From positions 1 through 11,131 of the forward strand of contig JAHISE010000044.1 of the NCBI GenBank assembly GCA_018818235.1: a DNA stretch of 11,131 nucleotides, read 5' to 3'. Shown one piece after another: positions 7,349 through 11,131 of this stretch; positions within the stretch are counted from its first letter, which is position 1; every line of letters begins with the position of its first letter. The stretch comes from Patescibacteria group bacterium. Lineage in GTDB: Bacteria; Patescibacteriota; Gracilibacteria; Peribacterales; Peribacteraceae. The notes under the pieces were generated by a model. The model worked only from the letters and a program-made list of their open reading frames with translations, was not told the origin of the DNA and did not search any database. Position numbers and translations under genes: made by a program.

Positions 7349-7836
7349 TAAAAATCCCAAAACACAAAACACAAATCCCAAAAGTAAATCCCAAAATCCA
7401 AACCCCAAAACCCAACGAAACCCAAAATCCAAAAGTCCAAACTATGATCGTTCTTTAGTTGCCCGTCCTACGCAGTAGCAGCATTGTTGAGATTTGTTAT
7501 TTGGGATTTTGGTTTTAGCTTATTATACTCCTTCGCCTAAATAATTCCGATTCTTGAGGATTCATTAAATTATTAACAAATCTATTTCTAATGGCTATGG
7601 AGTACGAGATTGCATAACAAAAGCACAGTGAATTTTTCGGAATTATTAACTAAAAGCAGTATACATACAATCATCGTATCATTTTATATTGATCTAGCTA
7701 TATATAACTCATTATTTCTTCAGGTTCTATTAAAAGATTAGGTGAATCAATTATTACGAATAATAAGCTCAATAATTTTAAAACCAACACAATAAACCAC
7801 ATTTGGGATTTGGGATTTGTTTTTTGGGATTTTAAA
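7349..7836. repeat. Composite intergenic repeat, copy 2, with nested insertions
   Basis: The gap between the VTC and Cfa genes (7306-7932) is filled by layered repeats. The left arm 7349-7437 is a CCCAAA-type run. Then come the GATCGTTCTTTA block (7447-7458) and TTGAGATTTGTTATTTG (7487-7503), a 106-bp MITE-like insertion, the 26-base conserved block (7677-7702), and a right arm TTTGGGATTTGGGATTTG (about 7802-7819, with a further TTTTTTGGGATTTT). The two arms are complementary in type. Blocks and order match positions 1-141. Relative to copy 1, copy 2 carries about 28 extra bases at 7459-7486, including GCCCGTCCTACGC, which resembles GCCTGTCCTAAGC at 3488. No gene is present here. Confidence 0.7.
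7541..7646. mobile_element. MITE-like element, 106 bp, 10-bp TIRs and TAA duplication
   Basis: Perfect 10-bp terminal inverted repeats, ATAATTCCGA (7541-7550) and TCGGAATTAT (7637-7646), bound a 106-bp non-coding segment. It is flanked on both sides by TAA (7538-7540 and 7647-7649), consistent with a 3-bp target duplication. Much of the extra length of this repeat copy over copy 1 at the window start falls at this point. No transposase is nearby, so it would be non-autonomous. The family is not recognised. The short TIRs leave some risk of a chance inverted repeat in AT-rich DNA. Confidence 0.5.
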
Positions 7837-7899
7837 TAAAAAGTCCCCGCATTTTTAGCATTGTTCCTATTGAATTAATTGTCAATAATATGTTTTATT

Positions 7900-7922
7900 T
7901 ACAATTATTTTGTTGTTAGACT
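7900..7922 (+). promoter_or_regulatory. Probable promoter region of cfa
   Basis: The DNA just upstream of the Cfa ATG is AT-rich with several -10-like hexamers. TACAAT (7900-7905) matches 5 of 6 consensus positions and has TTGTCA (7879-7884) 15 bp upstream, a slightly short spacer. TAGACT (7917-7922) is a weaker alternative 10 nt before the ATG. Both lie downstream of the in-frame TTG at 7879, which supports the ATG at 7933 as the real start. Confidence 0.3.
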
Positions 7923-7932
7923 TTTTCTGGTT

Positions 7933-9063
7933 ATGGAAAGTCCCGATATCCAAAAAGGCAATGTATTAGACCGTGGAGCTCAGATGGTAGTGTCACGTAT
8001 TTTACCGGGTGTCTTTAGTTCGGGAGATGTGGTGATAAACGACTTGTCTTTCTTTCGTGATTTGCTTTTTAGAGGATCATTGGGGCTTGGAGATTCGTAT
8101 ATGGCCGGCAAGTGGGACAGCTCATGCATTGATGAAGTTGTTAATAAAATTCTGCAAACCGGTGCTTATCAAAAATTTGCGTTTGTTTATGACGCAGTAA
8201 GAGAATTCAGAAGCAGATTATTCAATTTGCAAAATAAAAAAAGAGCAAAGCGCGTTATAGAAGAACACTACGATTTACCCGTTGGTTTTTATCAGGCATT
8301 TTTGGGGCCCAAAATGAAATATACCTGTTTGGATTATACAACCGCTACCGATATAGAAACGGCGGAAATAGACAGTATGCGAAGAGTCTGCGAAAAACTT
8401 GAGCTTAAACCCGGAGACAGAGTGGCGGATTATGGCGGCGGCTGGGGCGGACTGGCCGGATTTATGGCCGATGAATACGGAGTTCGTCCGACAATTGTCA
8501 CCCGTTCAAAAGAACAAGCACAATTCGCCAGAGAAACTCATGGTGATAAAATTGAGGTTGTGGAATGTGATTACAGAGATATACCCGCCGATTTTGCGGA
8601 AAGCTTTGATGCATCTTCTGCAATCGGAATATGGGAACACATCGGGCACAAAAACTACGGAAGCTTTTTAAAGGTTATTGATCACAATTTAAAAAAGAGT
8701 GGCAGACTTTTAATTCACACTCTGTTTACATCTTATTCGTCATTGGCAACCAATCCTTGGCTTAACAAGCACATTTTCCCCGAAGGAGAACTCACGCCAA
8801 AAGAGACGATCATAAGGGAAATCTCCAAATTCTTCACATTATCCGGAAATGAATCGGGGGATGAAGCGTTCGAAGAAATCACTCCCAACTACTTCCCCAC
8901 TCTACATGCATGGAAAGACAGATTAACCGATGCTTACAGGGGAGGAAGGGTTCAAATTTCCGAACAGGAATTCAGGAAGTGGGTCTTTTATTTCATGTCA
9001 TGTGCCGGTGCCATAAAAGCGGAATATATGAGGGTGGGGCAGTTTTTGGCTAGGAAAGATTGA
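7933..9063 (+). CDS. cfa: Cyclopropane-fatty-acyl-phospholipid synthase
   Basis: A 376-residue SAM-dependent enzyme that adds a methylene bridge across double bonds of membrane phospholipid acyl chains. It aligns along its full length with E. coli Cfa (382 residues). Shared blocks include SLGLGDSYMAGKWD (49-62), RLFNLQNKKRA (95-105) and EHYDL (111-115). The SAM motif is ADYGGGWGGLA (165-175), where E. coli has DIGCGWGGLA. Further blocks are WEHIGHKNY (234-242), NPWLNKHIFP (274-283) and CAGAIKAE (357-364). Catalytic-pocket residues match: C132 (E. coli C139), E235 (E239), H262 (H266) and Y320 (Y317). Position I268 is L264 here. Enzyme activity is therefore expected. The ATG at 7933 is preferred over an upstream TTG (7879), which adds a hydrophobic stretch not seen in the family. 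It sits between VTC and DUF4956, which may be accident or a lipid-linked role in the same envelope system. Confidence 0.93.
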   Translation: MESPDIQKGNVLDRGAQMVVSRILPGVFSSGDVVINDLSFFRDLLFRGSLGLGDSYMAGKWDSSCIDEVVNKILQTGAYQKFAFVYDAVREFRSRLFNLQNKKRAKRVIEEHYDLPVGFYQAFLGPKMKYTCLDYTTATDIETAEIDSMRRVCEKLELKPGDRVADYGGGWGGLAGFMADEYGVRPTIVTRSKEQAQFARETHGDKIEVVECDYRDIPADFAESFDASSAIGIWEHIGHKNYGSFLKVIDHNLKKSGRLLIHTLFTSYSSLATNPWLNKHIFPEGELTPKETIIREISKFFTLSGNESGDEAFEEITPNYFPTLHAWKDRLTDAYRGGRVQISEQEFRKWVFYFMSCAGAIKAEYMRVGQFLARKD

Positions 9064-9146
9064 TATCTTTCTTTTAGAGAGAATGGGGTCGGTCTCCGTT
9101 TACTAAAAACCACATATTTATGTCTGGAAATTATTTTATAAGCGAC

Positions 9147-9152
9147 TACAAT
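9147..9152 (+). promoter_or_regulatory. -10 element for a leaderless DUF4956 transcript
   Basis: TACAAT (5 of 6 consensus) ends 7 nt before the ATG at 9160. The gap is CTTCCCG and contains no Shine-Dalgarno sequence. TATAAG (9137-9142) is a second candidate. The -35 is poor. The spacing repeats that seen before the flippase and CotH genes and favours 9160 over the internal ATG at 9196. Confidence 0.4.
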
Positions 9153-9159
9153 CTTCCCG

Positions 9160-9846
9160 ATGCAACCTGTAATCCCCGACATCGGTATTGCCACAATGAT
9201 TGAGCCTTTATTTGCGTTAATCGCACTTGGAGGCAGTTTTGTTCTCTCTTTGTTTGTAGCGCTTGTTTACAAGTGGACACACCGAGGACTTTCTTACTCC
9301 CAATCCTTCCAATTCTCTTTGGTTCTACTTGGAATGTTGGGATCAGTTGTAATGATGGTTGCGAGCGGAAGTTTACTGAGGGCGATTGGAATACTTGGAG
9401 CGTTTTCTTTAATCAGATTTAGAACTGCAATCAAAGACCCCAAGGACATGGCTTATATTTTGTTGGTTCTGACAATCGGACTTGCGATGGGAGCGCAGAT
9501 GTACAGTGTTGCGATAATGACTGCTTTGTTTGTTAGCTTAGTAATTTTGGTTTTGACGTGGTTTAACTTTGGGATGACAAGCAAGCACGAATCCATTATT
9601 CGTTTGATGTGTAAAAGTGGTAAGGGAGGATCAGTAAATGCATCAGCTTACGAAGTTGTACTAAGCAAAGTATCGGATAGCTACAGACTTTTAAGTGCTC
9701 ATGCACATGGTGAAAGAATGGAACTGACTTATGGAGTCAGACCGAAGCGAGGATCAACATCTTTGATGATTTTGGAAGCGATGCAAAAGGAGGATGGTGT
9801 GGAGGATGCGGAGTTGTTTGATGCGAAGCATCAGGTCGAATTTTAA
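9160..9846 (+). CDS. DUF4956 family membrane protein
   Basis: A 228-residue protein. Its N-terminal two thirds has about four membrane segments (16-37, 51-69, 97-112 and 115-136). Between the second and third lies GAFSLIRFRTAIKDPKDMAYI (80-100), the characteristic DUF4956 block. Residues 140-228 form a soluble, probably cytoplasmic, mixed alpha/beta domain. The biochemical role of DUF4956 proteins is not established. They are repeatedly found beside VTC-domain and CotH-type genes, so a membrane partner for a polyphosphate or anionic-polymer system is a reasonable inference. The start at 9160 is supported by a TACAAT box 7 nt upstream; ATG 9196 (residue 13, just before the first membrane segment) is the alternative. 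It lies 96 bp after cfa. The stop is TAA, and a minus-strand terminator faces it 60 bp downstream. Confidence 0.85.
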   Translation: MQPVIPDIGIATMIEPLFALIALGGSFVLSLFVALVYKWTHRGLSYSQSFQFSLVLLGMLGSVVMMVASGSLLRAIGILGAFSLIRFRTAIKDPKDMAYILLVLTIGLAMGAQMYSVAIMTALFVSLVILVLTWFNFGMTSKHESIIRLMCKSGKGGSVNASAYEVVLSKVSDSYRLLSAHAHGERMELTYGVRPKRGSTSLMILEAMQKEDGVEDAELFDAKHQVEF

Positions 9847-9906
9847 TTTGAAGCAGTACGGTTTCTTGGTTGATTAGAGCCGCGGGTGGTCACTGGTCAA
9901 TTGTCG

Positions 9907-9991
9907 AATAAAAAGCCCGGAGTGTGGTCGGTTAGGCGTAGGCTTTTAGTTGTGCAGGCTTGTGAGCCATCGCACCGACCACATCTCCGGG
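9907..9991 (-). terminator. Rho-independent terminator of the minus-strand RNA
   Basis: A 17-bp GC-rich stem with one bulge (arms 9985-9991 plus 9974-9983, and 9923-9932 plus 9916-9922) is followed on the minus strand by C and five T, then ATT (9914-9907). The plus-strand side of the same stem is followed by TATATAAG, so it does not look like a terminator for the DUF4956 gene. The 41-nt loop is unusually large for a simple terminator, and the hairpin is likely part of the RNA's own fold. Confidence 0.7.
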
Positions 9992-10095
9992 TATATAAGC
10001 CTCCGGCAGCAGTGTCCCCTCTTTAGGAAGATTCGTTCTCCCAATTCACCACCACCGGAGGGTAGTTCCAAACAAAATGTCTGGGAAGAGCTACC
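9907..10095 (-). ncRNA. Novel structured RNA of three hairpins ending in a terminator
   Basis: About 190 nt of conserved-looking structure on the minus strand. Hairpin 1 (10095-10061): GGUAG/CUACC, then UUCC/GGAA and AGAC/GUUU around an AUUUU loop. Hairpin 2 (10061-10000): a 15-bp continuous stem CCUCCGGUGGUGGUG with CACUGCUGCCGGAGG, enclosing a smaller UUGGGAG/CUUCCUAA stem. Hairpin 3 (9991-9916): CCCGGAG and UGUGGUCGGU pair with ACCGACCACA and CUCCGGG, with one bulged A. Its 41-nt loop holds GUGC-GGCU-CACA-AGCC-GCAC, and TTTTTATT follows. Strand evidence: hairpins 1 and 2 contain G-U pairs that would be C-A mismatches on the plus strand, and the T-run is on the minus side. I recognise no family (not RNase P, tmRNA, SRP or 5S). 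It is convergent with the DUF4956 gene. No clear promoter is seen above 10095. Confidence 0.6.
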
Positions 10096-10271
10096 TTAAG
10101 CCAAAAGATGAGAAAATCAAATAAAAAGAAGTAGAAATATGGATCGTTGATTGTTGATGTTTTATTCCAAAGGCTACCAAAAAATTGTTTACGTCAAAGG
10201 CAGTCGAGCCTGTCGATTGTTGATCGTTTTGTGGACATATCGTTAATTATCCAATACCATCTGCCAGTAGA
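10096..10271. other. Intergenic DNA upstream of pyrB
   Basis: AT-rich with no ORF. GATTGTTGAT occurs twice (10149-10158 and 10215-10224). A small AGGC-AGTCGA-GCCT hairpin lies at about 10198-10211. TACCAT (10255-10260) is a weak -10-like box 11 nt before the pyrB ATG. I see no PyrR-type binding site, no pyrimidine attenuator with a T-run on the plus strand, and no Shine-Dalgarno sequence. Confidence 0.4.
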
Positions 10272-11131
10272 ATGTCACTTTCATTCAAACATCTAACTTC
10301 AACTAAGCAGCTCACAAGAGCAGATACGGATGCTATTTTGAAGGTGTGCAAAGATATGGAAAGGGTTTTGGAAAAAGGTGGAAACGATCTGCTCCAAGAC
10401 AAAGTATTGGCAGCACTGTTTTATGAACCAAGTACCAGAACGCGCCTCAGTTTCGAAACTGCGATGCACAGGCTTGGAGGAAGGGTCATTACAGCCGTTG
10501 GTATGCAATTCAGTTCGCTTTACAAAGGTGAAACGATTGAGGACACCATGAATGTGGTGGGACAATATGCCGACATTATTGTTATGAGGCATCCGGAAAA
10601 GGGTTCAGCGGACATCGCAGCTTCTGTTTGCCCGGTTCCATTTATAAATGCAGGAGATGGTCCAAGTCAGCATCCTACTCAGGGTCTACTTGATCTACTG
10701 ACGATTCAAAAAGAAAAAGGGAAATTGGATGGAATCAATATAACAATGGTTGGTGATCTTAAATTCGGTCGCACGGTTCACTCACTTAGTTTCTTGCTTG
10801 GACTCTACGAAAATCCCAAGTTCACACTAGTCGCGCCCAAAGAACTTATGATGCCGGAGAAAGTTACAAGTTTCTTTAAAGAAAAAGGGATTGAGTATTG
10901 CGAGACCGAAAACATCGAAGACGGACTAGGTGCAGATGTTTTGTATATGACTCGTGTTCAGGAAGAGCGCTTCGAAGATAAAAGTGAATTTGAACGGCTT
11001 AAGCTCAAATACATACTTAAAAAAGAACAGGTTGAGGGCCGTGATATTACAGTTATGCATCCACTTCCGCGCATTGGGGAGATTGATGAGGGGGTTGATG
11101 AATTACCGAATGCTGCTTACTTCCGTCAGGC
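10272..11131 (+). CDS. pyrB: Aspartate carbamoyltransferase catalytic chain (partial)
   Basis: Translating from ATG 10272 gives 286 residues without a stop, cut by the window edge about 20-25 residues short of the usual length of about 305-310. The enzyme joins carbamoyl phosphate and L-aspartate in the first committed step of de novo pyrimidine synthesis, in the cytoplasm. The carbamoyl-phosphate loop YEPSTRTRLSFE lies at 51-62. K85 in SSLYKGET, supplied to the neighbouring subunit's active site, lies in 81-88. HPTQ is at 134-137, GDLKFGRTVHSL at 161-172, MTRVQEER at 227-234 and HPLPR at 263-267. The SSLYKGET and MTRVQEER motifs and the length fit ATCase rather than ornithine carbamoyltransferase. 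No pyrI is visible within the window. It follows a 425-bp gap holding a minus-strand RNA, so it is probably its own transcription unit. Confidence 0.95.
   Translation, partial: MSLSFKHLTSTKQLTRADTDAILKVCKDMERVLEKGGNDLLQDKVLAALFYEPSTRTRLSFETAMHRLGGRVITAVGMQFSSLYKGETIEDTMNVVGQYADIIVMRHPEKGSADIAASVCPVPFINAGDGPSQHPTQGLLDLLTIQKEKGKLDGINITMVGDLKFGRTVHSLSFLLGLYENPKFTLVAPKELMMPEKVTSFFKEKGIEYCETENIEDGLGADVLYMTRVQEERFEDKSEFERLKLKYILKKEQVEGRDITVMHPLPRIGEIDEGVDELPNAAYFRQ

Noticed and set aside
7349..7445. CRISPR-like array of short CCCAAA repeats
   Set aside because: Units are 6-12 bp, degenerate and without regular unique spacers, and no cas gene is present. This is low-complexity repeat DNA.
7879..7932. 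TTG start for Cfa giving an extra hydrophobic N-terminus
   Set aside because: Cfa enzymes are cytoplasmic and lack this segment. Promoter-like hexamers lie downstream of the TTG, and the ATG at 7933 fits the family length.
9907..10095. RNase P, tmRNA, SRP or 5S identity for the second RNA
   Set aside because: None of their conserved blocks (such as GAGGAAAGTCC or GGAAGCAGC types) is present on either strand.
10299..10592. Minus-strand open frame opposite pyrB
   Set aside because: It lies wholly within the strongly conserved pyrB coding sequence and shows no recognisable protein features.

Overview
The window reads as a moderate-GC bacterial chromosome segment with compact genes separated by unusually repeat-rich intergenic DNA. 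All clear genes use the standard code with TGA as stop: the flippase, CotH, VTC and Cfa genes all end in TGA. This argues against the UGA-recoded Gracilibacteria/Absconditabacteria. Shine-Dalgarno sequences are weak or absent. The repetitive intergenic filler and the surface protein with an LPXTG-like tail would fit a Patescibacteria (CPR) lineage or another little-cultured group. No rRNA or tRNA is present to settle this, so the taxonomy is inference.

Layout. Positions 1-228 are intergenic repeats. A secreted, wall- or membrane-anchored Fn3/Ig-like surface protein (229-1878, minus) follows a polysaccharide flippase (1939-3420, minus). The 356-bp divergent spacer 3421-3776 holds a heptamer array, a roughly 150-nt minus-strand RNA gene with its own promoter and terminator, and near-leaderless promoters for both flanking genes. 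On the plus strand comes a membrane-anchored CotH kinase-like protein with a C-terminal beta-helix (3777-6521), coupled 13 nt later to a VTC-domain polyphosphate polymerase-like protein (6535-7305). The next 627 bp (7306-7932) is a layered repeat region containing a 106-bp MITE-like insertion. Then follow cyclopropane-fatty-acyl-phospholipid synthase (7933-9063) and a DUF4956 membrane protein (9160-9846). The 425-bp gap before the last gene holds a second structured minus-strand RNA ending in a strong terminator (9907-10095). The window ends inside aspartate carbamoyltransferase, pyrB (10272 to edge).

How the genes fit together. CotH, VTC and DUF4956 families recur side by side in many bacteria and probably form one cell-envelope system: a polyphosphate-type polymerase, a membrane partner and an extracytoplasmic kinase-like protein. 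Here a lipid-modifying Cfa enzyme sits inside that set, and a flippase plus an anchored surface protein lie divergently beside it. The theme is envelope biogenesis. PyrB is housekeeping and probably unrelated.

The strongest candidates for something undescribed are the two minus-strand structured RNAs. In both, G-U wobbles hold the stems together only on the minus strand. I could not match either to a known RNA family.
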